The notes under the pieces were generated by a model that had not been told where the DNA came from, ran no database searches, and saw only the letters and a list, made by a program, of their open reading frames with translations. This document shows positions 1 to 11,067 of a DNA stretch of 64,000 nucleotides, one piece after another; the stretch's first letter is position 1, and each line of letters starts with the position of its first letter. The stretch is from Lysobacter niastensis (GTDB lineage Bacteria > Pseudomonadota > Gammaproteobacteria > Xanthomonadales > Xanthomonadaceae), in NCBI RefSeq assembly GCF_015453285.1, contig NZ_JADLZT010000008.1:124001-188000 (forward strand), read 5' to 3'. The position numbers were made by a program, and so were the translations under genes.

Positions 1-9
1 GACTCGCGC

Positions 10-1218
10 ATGGTCGCGGCCGTGCGCGACGTCCGCGTGCTGGCGCTGGCAAGCTGGCCGGCCGGGCTGGAGGTGCAGTTCCTGGCCGACTACGCCCGCG
101 GCGTCGTGAAGCTCCCGCAGGTCGAATATCCCAAGCTCGATCTCGCCGAGGTTCGCAGCGAGCTTGACGCCATCGCGAAAGCCGCCGACGAGCAACATCC
201 GCTCGGCCAGTACGTGGCCGAATCGGCGCGCAGTTGGGCGGTCGCCGCGGCGCTGTGCGAATCGCTGGGCACCGACGCCGTCACCGATTACTCGATCCAG
301 TTGTTCGGTCATCCCGGCCAGGCCCTGCCCGGCGACGGTCCGAGCACGCTGGAGGCGGCGCACCATTTCATTTCCATCGCCGACGAGCTCGACCACGAGC
401 TGCTGTCGCCCGCCGAGCACGTCACCATCTCCGCGACCGCGTTGCAGCTGCAATTGCAGCGCGAGCTCGACGACTACTTCGACGGCCGCGTGATCGAGGT
501 CGAACTCGATCCCGACCTGATCGCCAAGGCCGCGGCCGGCGCGACCCGCATCCGTCTGCGCCACGGCGCCGCCTTCAGCGATTACGACCGTCACCAGTTG
601 CTGCAGCATGAAGCGTTCGTGCATTCGCTGACCGCGCTCAACGGACGCGACCAGCACATCCTGCCCAGCCTCGCGCTGTCATCGCCCCGGGTCACCGTGA
701 CGCAGGAAGGGCTGGCGACCTTCGCCGAGCAGATCACCGGCAGCATCGACATCGGCCGCATGAAGCGCATCAGCCTGCGCATCGAAGCGGTGCAGATGGC
801 GCTGGACGGCGCCGACTTCGTCGAGGTGTTTCGCTATTTCCTGAAGTCAGGGCAATCGCCGGAGGACAGTTTCGCCTCGGCGCAGCGCATCTTCCGCGGC
901 GTGCCTACCTGCGGCGGCAGCGCCTTCACCAAGGACACGGTGTACCTGCGCGGCCTGGTCAGCGTGCACACGTTCTTCCGCTGGGCGCTGCACCAGCAGA
1001 AGCTGGGACTGTGCCGGCAGTTGTTCGCCGGCAAGATGACGCTGGGCGACGTGCAGCGCTTCGAGCCGCTGGTCGCCGAAGGCGTGATCAAGCCCGCGCG
1101 CTGGCTGCCGCGCTGGATCGCGCGCGCGAACGGACTGGCCGGCATGCTGGCGTTCTCGCTGTTCGCCAACCGCATCCGCCTGGCCAGCATCGCCGAGGAT
1201 TGCTTCAGCGATATCTGA
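10..1218 (+). CDS. QEGLA-motif protein (DUF1704, tyrosine carboxypeptidase-like)
   Basis: The translation carries the QEGLA signature at about residues 232-236 and an HExxxH zinc-binding pattern (H200, E201, H205), in the order expected for the DUF1704 family, whose members are annotated as flavohaemoglobin expression-modulating QEGLA proteins and are related to eukaryotic tubulin tyrosine carboxypeptidases. By family knowledge it is probably a cytosolic zinc metallopeptidase; its bacterial substrate is unknown. The reading frame is open to the left edge of the window, so the true start may lie upstream of the ATG given here. The 402-residue length fits the short form of the family. It is followed by a repeat-rich gap and a convergent gene, so no operon partner is visible downstream. 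Confidence 0.8.
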   Translation: MVAAVRDVRVLALASWPAGLEVQFLADYARGVVKLPQVEYPKLDLAEVRSELDAIAKAADEQHPLGQYVAESARSWAVAAALCESLGTDAVTDYSIQLFGHPGQALPGDGPSTLEAAHHFISIADELDHELLSPAEHVTISATALQLQLQRELDDYFDGRVIEVELDPDLIAKAAAGATRIRLRHGAAFSDYDRHQLLQHEAFVHSLTALNGRDQHILPSLALSSPRVTVTQEGLATFAEQITGSIDIGRMKRISLRIEAVQMALDGADFVEVFRYFLKSGQSPEDSFASAQRIFRGVPTCGGSAFTKDTVYLRGLVSVHTFFRWALHQQKLGLCRQLFAGKMTLGDVQRFEPLVAEGVIKPARWLPRWIARANGLAGMLAFSLFANRIRLASIAEDCFSDI

Positions 1219-1250
1219 CCCGTACGGCGAAATCGTGATGGAAGCAAAAT

Positions 1251-1401
1251 CCCGTTCGTCCTGAGCGTAGGCGCGCAGCGCCGGAGTCGAAGGATGAGCG
1301 GATGGGGTGCATAACGCCTCACTTGTCCATGCGGACGCCATCAAGTGTTCGTCACCCGTCCACCCCTCGACTCCGCTTCGCTACGCTCAGGGCGAACGGT
1401 G
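1251..1401. repeat. Intergenic inverted-repeat pair, CTGAGCGTAG family
   Basis: Two copies of the same sequence lie in opposite orientation: 1251-1301 reads with CTGAGCGTAG then GGAGTCGAAGGAT, and 1357-1401 is its reverse complement (CGACTCCGCTTCG then CTACGCTCAGG). They fall between two convergent genes and could act as a bidirectional terminator or mRNA-stabilising hairpin. Three more copies occur at 8261-8496, so this is a genomic repeat family. Confidence 0.8.
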
Positions 1402-1437
1402 AAGATTGGTCGGGGAGGGCCTGCGCGCAGGTTGCCG

Positions 1438-2817
1438 TCACTCCAACCGCCGCAGCGCCCCATCCTTCTCGATTACATAGTCGGCATCCTCGCTGCCGCC
1501 GACCAGGCGCACGCGTTCGCCGATGGGGACGCCGGCGTAGCTGGGGATCCCAAGCGACAGGCGCAGATAGATCCAGTGCTGGCCCGCATCGGCGGCGCGT
1601 ATTCGTACCGGGTGTCCTTCGGCGCGCGCGACCGCGTCGGCCATCGCCGGCGAGAACACCGCCTGCAGTTCGCCGACCTCGTGCATCCGCCGCATGACGT
1701 TGACGCCGTGCCACAGGCTCAGCACGGCGGCGATGCCCAGCGCTATCCGTCCGCGACGGTCGCTCCTGGCCCACACTGCCGCCGCCAGCCCCGCGATCGC
1801 AGCGGCGAAGCCGTAGCCGTACTGGTTGGCCGACTCCGCGAGGATCAGCACCGGCCCCAGCGCTGCGGCACCGACCAGCAGGAAGGCGGCGAGCCAGCGC
1901 GAGCCGGCACGCCAGAACGTCCAGGCGACCGCCAGCCAGACCAGGCCGGCGACCCACAGGCGGGCGTCGCCCGCGCCTTTCTCCAGCAGGCCGGTGATGC
2001 CGAGGCGGGTCGGGATCGACGGATACAGCTGGTACTCGAGCCAGCGCAGCGGCGCGTAGGCGAAGCTCCAGCCGTAGTTGGCAGCCTCGCGCGGGGAAAA
2101 CAGGATCACGCCAAGGCGCAGCGACAGGTAGATCGCGACCGGCACCATCGCGCCGGCCGTGGCCATCGCCCAGCTCCGGCGCCGGCCCAGCAACAGCCAG
2201 CCGAGGGCGGCCAGCCCCGGGATCACGATCGCGGACTCCTTCGCCAGCAGCCCGATCGCCGTCAGTACGGCGGCACCCGCGAAGGTCAGCACGGCGCCGC
2301 GCTCGCGCTGGGCCAGCAGGCCGGTCGCCAGCGCGCAGCCGGTCCAGATCAGGTCGCCGATCGTGCCGACCCAGCCGTGGGTGTGCATCGCGAACGGGCT
2401 CAAAGCGAAGCCCAGCGCACCGCACAGGGCCGAAGTGGCGCCCAGCCCGAAGCGGCGCAGCAACCATGCCAGCAGGGCCGCATTGAGGCCGCCCCAGGCC
2501 ACGATCACGACATGGAAAGCCTGCGGCCGGGCGAACAATGCCTCCGACAGCCACAGCCACAGCGAGAAGGTCAGCGGCCGGTACTGGAACATCTGCAGGT
2601 CGGTCCACAGCTGATCCCGCGGCATCAGGTGGGCGTCGTGGCCGGCGAAGGCGGCCCACTGCAGCTCGTCGTGGCTGAAATAGCCTGGATTGAGGATCAA
2701 TGGCAGCTGCGCGAGCAGCACACAGGCCAGCGTGGTGGCGGCGAGCATCCATGGAGCCGGCATCCATGTCGACGGGGCCCAGTGCGGCCGGAAGCTCGAG
2801 CGCATTCGTGTCCCCAC
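1438..2817 (-). CDS. Polytopic membrane protein, GT-C glycosyltransferase-like
   Basis: The 459-residue product has roughly ten hydrophobic helices. After the first helix comes a short loop with the acidic pair in SHDELQ, the position where GT-C type (PMT/ArnT-like) glycosyltransferases carry their catalytic acidic motif. A soluble C-terminal tail of about 60 residues follows the last helix. Family knowledge suggests transfer of a sugar from a polyprenyl-phosphate donor at the outer face of the inner membrane, but no specific subfamily can be named and a transport or O-antigen role is equally possible. It diverges from maeB, and its start lies about 115 bp from the maeB start. Confidence 0.6.
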   Translation of the reverse strand: MGTRMRSSFRPHWAPSTWMPAPWMLAATTLACVLLAQLPLILNPGYFSHDELQWAAFAGHDAHLMPRDQLWTDLQMFQYRPLTFSLWLWLSEALFARPQAFHVVIVAWGGLNAALLAWLLRRFGLGATSALCGALGFALSPFAMHTHGWVGTIGDLIWTGCALATGLLAQRERGAVLTFAGAAVLTAIGLLAKESAIVIPGLAALGWLLLGRRRSWAMATAGAMVPVAIYLSLRLGVILFSPREAANYGWSFAYAPLRWLEYQLYPSIPTRLGITGLLEKGAGDARLWVAGLVWLAVAWTFWRAGSRWLAAFLLVGAAALGPVLILAESANQYGYGFAAAIAGLAAAVWARSDRRGRIALGIAAVLSLWHGVNVMRRMHEVGELQAVFSPAMADAVARAEGHPVRIRAADAGQHWIYLRLSLGIPSYAGVPIGERVRLVGGSEDADYVIEKDGALRRLE

Positions 2818-2897
2818 CCTGCAGGAGAGGTTGCATTCTGCGCAACGCGTCGCGCCCCGGCCATACCGTGGCGTCCTCGGGCTTCACGTTAAGCGGC

Positions 2898-2903
2898 TAG
2901 AAT
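2898..2903 (+). promoter_or_regulatory. Probable -10 element of maeB
   Basis: TAGAAT sits 29 bases before the maeB start and is followed by CGGCGG. The same TAGAAT-CGG arrangement precedes aceE at 11008, which supports a shared sigma-70 type promoter. No convincing -35 box is present at the usual spacing. Confidence 0.4.
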
Positions 2904-2932
2904 CGGCGGCCCATCCGTGGTTTTCGCCCGAA

Positions 2933-5218
<2,286 letters not shown>

Positions 5219-5222
5219 GAGC

Positions 5223-5342
5223 GGCCCTCACCCTGACCCTCTCCCGCATGCGGGAGAGGGGACTAGAAGCAAGGCAAAGAAAAAGGACTCCCGAGGGTCA
5301 CCCCTCTCCCGCCTGCGGGAGAGGGGCAGGGGTGAGGGCTGG
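5223..5342. repeat. Two CTCTCCC hairpin repeats between convergent genes
   Basis: Two copies of a palindromic element (arms CCCTCTCCCGC and GCGGGAGAGGGG) lie at 5223-5262 and 5302-5342. Each can fold alone, and their flanking CCCTCACCC and GGGGTGAGGG can pair with each other. The position between the 3' ends of maeB and the STAS gene suits a bidirectional terminator. Related copies occur at 10760-10870, 13779-13840 and 15195-15236. Confidence 0.8.
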
Positions 5343-5352
5343 CGCCGGGAAA

Positions 5353-5739
5353 TTACTCGTCCTCGTCCGCCCCACGCAGCACCTTGCGCTGCATCGCGTC
5401 GAGATAGGCGTCGGCTTCCTCGGTCGAGGTGAAGATCTCGTTGAGCGGGACCGCCTTCACCACGTCGAACACTTTCTTGATCTGCGGCTGCGGGTTCAGC
5501 ACCAGTACCTTGCCGTTGCGCGATGCCAGCGCCTTGCGCGCCTTGAAGATCGAGCGCACGCCGGCGGAGCTGATGTATTCCAGCGACGCCAGGTCCAGCA
5601 CCAGCGACTGGATGTTCGAGGCCAGCACCGGCGCCAGGCGCCGGTCCAGTTCGTCGTAGCTGTGCGTGTCGAGGCGGCCGCCCAGCGCGATCCGCTGGTT
5701 GCCGTTTAGGGCGGGATCGATGCGGATCTGCAGGTCCAT
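5353..5739 (-). CDS. STAS-domain anti-sigma factor antagonist
   Basis: The 128-residue product is a single STAS domain with the characteristic segment LVLDLASLEYISSAGVRSI, in which the serine pair around residues 58-59 is the usual phosphorylation site of SpoIIAA/RsbV-type proteins. In such partner-switch modules the unphosphorylated antagonist binds the RsbW-like kinase and frees its target; phosphorylation releases it. The RsbW-like kinase and the SpoIIE-type phosphatase are the two genes immediately upstream on the same strand, so the module is complete. The start at 5739 is preferred over longer in-frame options because STAS similarity begins at MDLQIRIDP. The C terminus is acidic. Confidence 0.9.
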   Translation of the reverse strand: MDLQIRIDPALNGNQRIALGGRLDTHSYDELDRRLAPVLASNIQSLVLDLASLEYISSAGVRSIFKARKALASRNGKVLVLNPQPQIKKVFDVVKAVPLNEIFTSTEEADAYLDAMQRKVLRGADEDE

Positions 5740-5762
5740 GGCGGTGAGTTCCTCGTAACGGC

Positions 5763-6185
5763 TCAGGCTGCGCGCAGCACCACGCGCAGGACGTTGTAGG
5801 GTTCGTCGCGCTCGTAGCTGACGGCTTCGGCGATCTCGCGGATCAGGTGCACGCCCAGCCCGCCGATCGGCCGGTCGAGGATGCACGCCTCCAGGTCGGG
5901 CATGGGTTGCGACAGCGGATCGAACGGCTTGCCGGTGTCGCGGAACTCGACATGCAGGCGGTTTCCGTGGCGCGCGATGTCGACCACGATCTGCTTCTGT
6001 CCATCGCGCGAGGCTTCCTCGACGCCGTGGTCCATCGCGTTGCAGACCACTTCTTCGGCGATCAGCTGCATGTCGTCGCGCACTTCCGGTGCGACGCGGT
6101 GTTCGGCGAGTGCGCGGTCGATCGCCGTGAGCAGTTCGCCCAGGTGTTCGCGCTGGTGTGGGACTTCGATCCGTAGCTGCATCAT
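5763..6185 (-). CDS. RsbW-like anti-sigma regulatory kinase
   Basis: This 140-residue protein is a single GHKL ATPase domain: the N box is EEVVCNAMDHG, the G1 box is FRDTGKPFDP and the G2 region is GGLGVHLI. Such proteins phosphorylate the STAS antagonist and sequester a sigma factor or another output protein. The ATG at 6185 overlaps the stop of the upstream phosphatase gene by four bases (ATGA), so the two are translationally coupled; a second ATG follows directly at 6182. The STAS gene begins 23 bases downstream. No sigma factor gene lies nearby, so the partner protein must be elsewhere or may not be a sigma factor. Confidence 0.88.
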   Translation of the reverse strand: MMQLRIEVPHQREHLGELLTAIDRALAEHRVAPEVRDDMQLIAEEVVCNAMDHGVEEASRDGQKQIVVDIARHGNRLHVEFRDTGKPFDPLSQPMPDLEACILDRPIGGLGVHLIREIAEAVSYERDEPYNVLRVVLRAA

Positions 6186-8131
6186 TCGCCTCCGTCGGTG
6201 TCCGTGGCCAAGCATAGTGCCAATACGGTGATGTCATCCGATTGTGGCGCCGCGCCGCTGAACCGGTGCGCGGCCGACACCAGCGCCTGGCGCAACGCAC
6301 CCGGGTCGCTACCCGGTTGCAGCGCATCCATCAGCCGTTGCGTGCCGAATGCCTGCTGGCCGCCGTCGAACGCTTCGGTGATGCCGTCGGTGTAGGCCAC
6401 CAGTGCGTCGCCCGGTTCGAGTCGGCCGCGCCACACCGGATAGTGCTCCTCGATGTCGATGCCGAGCGGGCCCGCCGCCTCGACCGCCAGGAACTCGCGG
6501 CTGCCGTCGGCGCGCAGCAGCACCGGCGGCTCGTGCGCGGCGCTCGCCAGCCGCAGCTCGCCGTCATCGACGTTGATGCGCCCGCACAGCACGGTCGCGA
6601 ACATGCAGGTGTCGTTGCCATCGGCCAGGCGCGTCGCGGCCGTGCGCAGCGCGTCTTCCACCGAGCCGCCGCGGCTGGTGGCCACTTCCAGCACCGTCAT
6701 CGCCCGCGCCATGAACAGTGCCGCCGGAACGCCCTTGTCGGACACATCGCCGATCGCGAACCACAGTCGGCGTCCGTCGCGCACGAAGAACGTGTAGAAG
6801 TCGCCGCCCACCGCCTTGGCCGGTTCCAGCATCGCGTGCGCGCGCAGTACGCGGCCGTTGCCGCGCAGCACCGGCGGCTCCGGCAGCATCGCCAGCTGGA
6901 TGTCGCGCGCGATCGACAGCTCGCTTTCCAGCTTCTGCCGCGCCGCGCCCATCTGCTCGATGCGACGCAGTTGTTCCTTGATCGAACCGCGCGCATGGTC
7001 GAACGCGCGCGCCAGCAGCCCCACCTCGTCGCGGCGCAGCGTGTGCGGCACGGGCGCCTCGTAGTTGGCTTCTGACAGGTGTGTTGCGGACGCAGCCAGT
7101 TGCTGCACCGGTTTACCGATCCGCCCGGCCAGTCGCCGCATCAGCAGCATGCACAACCCGGCGAGCAGCAGGCCGGTCGCGCCCAGCGCCATCAGCAGGC
7201 GATTGAGGCGCGCGATGATCAGCCGATACGACTGCGACACCACCACGGTCCAGCCGGTCTCGCCGACCGGCTCGACGACGCTGAAGCGCTTCTCGCCGCT
7301 GGACGCGTCGATGTGCACCAGTTGCAGATGGCGGCGTTCGCGCACCGCTTCAACCGCGGGCAGCAGGTCGCTGCGTCCGGCCAGCCGGACGAAGCGCTCC
7401 ATGGTCATTTCGCGGGCGACGGTCACGTCCGGGTTGAACGCGATCATCCCGCCCGGCGCGACCAGACTCGCGCGCCAGCCGGGCAGGTAGGCGACCGTCT
7501 GCAGGCTGTCGGTCAGCGCGGTCAGCGGCAGGTCCAGGCTGACCATCCCGGCGCCCTGCGGCAGCGGCTTGTTGTAGGTAACCATCCAGCGGTTGCCGGC
7601 GGTCTCGCTGAAGTAAGGCTCGGACCACCAGCCCCGCGCGCTGTGCAACGTGCGTTCGTACCAGGGCTTGCTGCGGTAGTCGTAGTCCTCGGCGACGAAG
7701 TCGCGGTCGGCGCGGCCGTCCACGTGCACGTAATGGGCGTACGGGGTTCCGCCGGCGACGCGCGGTTCCAGCGCCAGCAACCCGCCGGCGCAGCCCGGTG
7801 TCGCCTTGACCAGCGAGCGCAGGGTGCTGGTCAGCGCCGCGGGATCCAGTCCGGAATGCGCCGCGAGGTCCGACAGGCCATCAGTGCTCACCGTGACCGC
7901 GAGCATCGTCGCATCGAGTTGCTCGGCGGCCTGCTGCGCGTTGGCCATCGTGTCCAGGCGCGCGTCGCGGTCGACCTGCTGTCGCAGGTACCAGGCCACG
8001 CCGCCGACCATCAGGCACACCAGCAACACGCCGACCATGCCCGACCACAGCGCGATCCGCGTCCGCAGGCTGTCGCGCTTGCGCACGCGATCAACCGGTC
8101 CCAGCGGCAGCGCCTCCAGTCGAGTGGCCAT
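6182..8131 (-). CDS. Sensor PP2C (SpoIIE-type) serine phosphatase with periplasmic Cache and HAMP domains
   Basis: Order of parts: a transmembrane helix near residues 25-45, a periplasmic dCache-like sensor region to about 290 (with the typical YRSKPWYERT segment), a second helix near 300-325, a HAMP linker, a short coiled coil, and a PP2C/SpoIIE phosphatase domain from about 410 with FYTFFVRDGRRLWFAIGDV and DKGVPAALFM providing metal-binding aspartates. The role inferred is to dephosphorylate the adjacent STAS antagonist in response to a periplasmic ligand. The start at 8131 has a GGAAG sequence about eight bases upstream; an in-frame ATG at 8146 is the alternative. First gene of the three-gene partner-switch operon. 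Confidence 0.88.
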   Translation of the reverse strand: MATRLEALPLGPVDRVRKRDSLRTRIALWSGMVGVLLVCLMVGGVAWYLRQQVDRDARLDTMANAQQAAEQLDATMLAVTVSTDGLSDLAAHSGLDPAALTSTLRSLVKATPGCAGGLLALEPRVAGGTPYAHYVHVDGRADRDFVAEDYDYRSKPWYERTLHSARGWWSEPYFSETAGNRWMVTYNKPLPQGAGMVSLDLPLTALTDSLQTVAYLPGWRASLVAPGGMIAFNPDVTVAREMTMERFVRLAGRSDLLPAVEAVRERRHLQLVHIDASSGEKRFSVVEPVGETGWTVVVSQSYRLIIARLNRLLMALGATGLLLAGLCMLLMRRLAGRIGKPVQQLAASATHLSEANYEAPVPHTLRRDEVGLLARAFDHARGSIKEQLRRIEQMGAARQKLESELSIARDIQLAMLPEPPVLRGNGRVLRAHAMLEPAKAVGGDFYTFFVRDGRRLWFAIGDVSDKGVPAALFMARAMTVLEVATSRGGSVEDALRTAATRLADGNDTCMFATVLCGRINVDDGELRLASAAHEPPVLLRADGSREFLAVEAAGPLGIDIEEHYPVWRGRLEPGDALVAYTDGITEAFDGGQQAFGTQRLMDALQPGSDPGALRQALVSAAHRFSGAAPQSDDITVLALCLATDTDGGE

Positions 8132-8260
8132 GGCCCGTCTTCCCATCCCCTGCGCCGCCCCAGCGCCCGATCATTAGTACGGACGGCGTGAAGGAAACGG
8201 AACGGCCGCGGATCAGGCCCCGCGGCCCCAGGGCGAGACGGGCTCGCGGCTGCTGACCCT

Positions 8261-8496
8261 CCGTTCGTCCTGAGCGTAGGCCGTAGGCCGGAGTCGAAGG
8301 ATGAGCGGGCGGCAGAGCGTACTGTCGCTTTGCCATGCGAGTCGGGCGCCGAAGTGTTTCCGCACCCGTCCACCCTTCGACTCCGCTTCGCTACGCTCAG
8401 GACGAACGGTGAGGGTTGGTCTGGGTGGTGATGAGGCCCACCTAATCCCGTTCGTCCTGAGCGTAGGCGCGCAGCGCCGGAGTCGAAGGATGGTCG
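8261..8496. repeat. Three CTGAGCGTAG-family repeats
   Basis: Copies at 8261-8309 and 8447-8496 are in the same orientation, and 8367-8411 is inverted between them, so neighbouring pairs can form long hairpins. The 399-base gap from 8132 to 8530 holds these repeats and no convincing gene. It separates the start of the phosphatase operon from the 3' end of the TonB receptor gene. Confidence 0.8.
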
Positions 8497-8530
8497 GGCT
8501 GGAGTGCGCGTACTGCTCTCGCTTGGAGCC

Positions 8531-10645
8531 TCAACGCGGCCCCCAGCCCAGCCCCACGCTCAGCGTGCGGCCCGCACCCGGCTCGAAATAACGCTCGTTG
8601 GCCTCGTTGACGATGACCGAGCCCACGAAGTCGCGGTCGAACACGTTGTCCACGCGCACGAACCCGTGCCAGCCCGATCCCGGCACGCGCCACTGCAGGC
8701 GCAGCGCGAACTGCGCGTAGCCGGGCGCGGCCTCGGTGTTGCGGTCGTCGGTGTCGATGTCGTCGCTGGCGCGCATCTCCACCGCCGCATCGAACGCGCC
8801 GCTGCCGGCCGCCCAGGCCAGTTCGGCGTAGCCGTTCGCGCGAGGGATGCCCGGCACGCGGTTGCCCGCCGCCACCGTGCGCGTCACCGGCACGCCACCG
8901 ACGACGACGCCGTAGCTGAAAGGCGTAGTGAAACGCGCACGCAGCAGGTTGGCGGTGGCCACGTACGACCAGCGTTCGCCGAACGCGCCCTCGATGCCGC
9001 CCTCGATGCCCTCGCGACGCGTACGCCCGGCGTTGGCGAAGCTGGCGCGGCCGCCGCGATTGTCGGCCGGAACGATCTCGTCCTCGCCGTCGATGCGATA
9101 CACGGCGACGCTGGCTTCGAGTCCGTCGCGCCGCCAGCGCGCACCGACTTCCGCGCTGTCGAAGCGCGCCGCACGCAGGTCGTTGAAACCGGCGCTGCCG
9201 TCGGGCCGGTACGACAGTTCGGTCACCGTCGGTGTCTCGAAGCCGCGGCCGAGGCTCGCGAACATCTCGCCCGAATCGAACGCACGCGACACGCCCAGCG
9301 ACGCCGCGGTCTCGCGGTAATCGAGCGTGCCGCTGTCGTCGCCGTTGCCGGGCGCGATGTAGTGGTCGTGCGATTCGAAGTCGATGCGCGCGTGGCGCAC
9401 CGCCGCCAGCGCGTTCCATTGTTCGGCGAAACGCCAGCCGCCGCTGACGAACGCCTCGCGGTCGTCGATGCGGTTGTCCTCGTCGCGGCGCAACCGGCCA
9501 CGCACGCCGAGCACGGTGTCGGCCGGCGTGGTGCCGACGAAGTTCTCGTAGCCGCGACGGTCTTCGTCCAGGCGTCCCGCTTCCACGCCCACCGCCAGCG
9601 CGCCGCGCGTGAACTCCCAGCGATGCCCGGCCTCGATCCCCGCCGAACGCCGGCCCAGGTCGATCACGCCACCGGCACTGGTCGGCGCGCGCTGTGCCGC
9701 CACCGGTACCGCGAGGAATTGCACGACGTCGCGATCGATGCCGTAGCCGCCCAGCCAGTACGCGCGGCCCGGTGCATAGGTGTCGTCCCAGCGCACGCCG
9801 GCCTGCGCGTTGTCGATCTTCTTGCGCGTGTCGAACAACAGCGCCGCTGGATCGGTGCCGTGCGGCTCACGTTCCCATTGCGCGCGCGTCAGGCCGAGCG
9901 GGTCGTCGGTGTACGGCTGCGACAACCCGCCCGCGACCAGGCGCAGACGCCGGTCCGCATCCGGCGACCACTGCGCGACGGCATCGAGTTGCGAGCGTTC
10001 GGCGGCGCTGTGCGGGCGCTCGCCGTCGGTGACGAAGCGGCTGCCCAACGCCTGCCAGCGCCAGTCGGCGTCGCTGCTCGCGCCTTCGATGCCGGCCTGC
10101 GCGCGGTGCGTGCCGTGCTCGCCGATCCAGCCGTCGGCGCGCACGCCGGTGGGGCCGTCGAGCACGGTCTCGGCGACGATCGCGCCGCCGGCCGCGTTGC
10201 CGTACTGCAACGCCAGCGGCCCGCGCAGCACCTCGATGCGATCGAGCGAGCCGAGCGGGAAGTTCGCCGCCTGGCCCTGGCCGTCCAGCGCCGACGACGG
10301 AATGCCGTCCACGATCAGCCGGATGCCGCGGATGCCGAATGTCGAGCGCGCACCGAAGCCGCGACTCTGGATCTGCAGGTCCTGCGCGTAGTTCTGCCGG
10401 TCCAGCACACCGATGCCGGGCACGCGCACCAGCGTTTCCGCCAACGACACCTGCCGTTGCCCGGCCCGCAGCGTCTCGCCATCGATCACGCTGACCGCGC
10501 CGGGAAAATCCGCCAGCGCCTGCCGCACGCCCGACACCTGCACGGTATCGAGCGTGGTCGCGTCTTCGCGCTGCTGCGCAGGCAGCGCGGCAGCGTGCAG
10601 GACGAGGGCGGCCGCGAGGCCGCGGCGGAGGGTGGGGGAGGTCAT
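8531..10645 (-). CDS. TonB-dependent outer-membrane receptor
   Basis: The 704-residue protein has a signal peptide (about 1-25), a TonB-box-like start (DTVQVSG near residue 35), a plug domain with LAETLVRVPGIGVLDRQN and RGFGARSTFGIRGIRLIVDG, the IEVLRGPLALQYGNAAGGAI segment, and a 22-strand-type barrel ending in an aromatic-rich strand. It fits FecA/ferric siderophore-like receptors and would import a ferric chelate or another TonB substrate across the outer membrane; the ligand cannot be told from sequence. The start MTSPTLRRG is chosen for the signal peptide; an upstream ATG at 10663 lacks one. No FecIR-type regulators are adjacent. Confidence 0.88.
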   Translation of the reverse strand: MTSPTLRRGLAAALVLHAAALPAQQREDATTLDTVQVSGVRQALADFPGAVSVIDGETLRAGQRQVSLAETLVRVPGIGVLDRQNYAQDLQIQSRGFGARSTFGIRGIRLIVDGIPSSALDGQGQAANFPLGSLDRIEVLRGPLALQYGNAAGGAIVAETVLDGPTGVRADGWIGEHGTHRAQAGIEGASSDADWRWQALGSRFVTDGERPHSAAERSQLDAVAQWSPDADRRLRLVAGGLSQPYTDDPLGLTRAQWEREPHGTDPAALLFDTRKKIDNAQAGVRWDDTYAPGRAYWLGGYGIDRDVVQFLAVPVAAQRAPTSAGGVIDLGRRSAGIEAGHRWEFTRGALAVGVEAGRLDEDRRGYENFVGTTPADTVLGVRGRLRRDEDNRIDDREAFVSGGWRFAEQWNALAAVRHARIDFESHDHYIAPGNGDDSGTLDYRETAASLGVSRAFDSGEMFASLGRGFETPTVTELSYRPDGSAGFNDLRAARFDSAEVGARWRRDGLEASVAVYRIDGEDEIVPADNRGGRASFANAGRTRREGIEGGIEGAFGERWSYVATANLLRARFTTPFSYGVVVGGVPVTRTVAAGNRVPGIPRANGYAELAWAAGSGAFDAAVEMRASDDIDTDDRNTEAAPGYAQFALRLQWRVPGSGWHGFVRVDNVFDRDFVGSVIVNEANERYFEPGAGRTLSVGLGWGPR

Positions 10646-10740
10646 CGCGGCATAGACAACCACAGGTCGGGCGGCGCGCCTACCCGCAACTCCGTCCCCT
10701 ATACCGAACTTGGGAGGCGCCCCCTTCGAAGCTACGAACC

Positions 10741-10872
10741 TCTCCCACTCCCCAGAGAACGTCCCCTCTCCCGCTTGCGGGAGAGGGCTAGGGTGAGGGC
10801 GCTTTTGACTTTGCGATCAGGCGTCGAAGAGCACCCTCACCCCAACCCTCTCCCGAAAGCGGGAGAGGGGGC
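10741..10872. repeat. CTCTCCC hairpin repeats upstream of aceE
   Basis: Two more copies of the CTCTCCCGC/GCGGGAGAGG family lie at about 10760-10801 and 10830-10872 in inverted arrangement. They fill the middle of the 422-base gap (10646-11067) between the divergently transcribed TonB receptor gene and aceE; apart from the aceE -10 element nothing else is recognisable in that gap. Confidence 0.8.
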
Positions 10873-11007
10873 GGTTCCCAAGACGTTGCGGGCTCCCAAC
10901 CATCCACCCCCGCACGTCCCCCCATGTCCACACGACATCAGCCCGAATACCTTGCAAACGTTGCCAACTGGGCCGCCCACAGGGTCGGACGACCCGTCCT
11001 TCGCTGT

Positions 11008-11013
11008 TAGAAT
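11008..11013 (+). promoter_or_regulatory. Probable -10 element of aceE
   Basis: TAGAAT preceded by TGT and followed by CGGGG lies 54 bases before the aceE start and resembles the element before maeB. A clear -35 box is not visible. Confidence 0.4.
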
Positions 11014-11067
11014 CGGGGCTCTAATCCCCGCCCCACAACGAGGCGCGGCCACGGGGCCGCGATGTAA

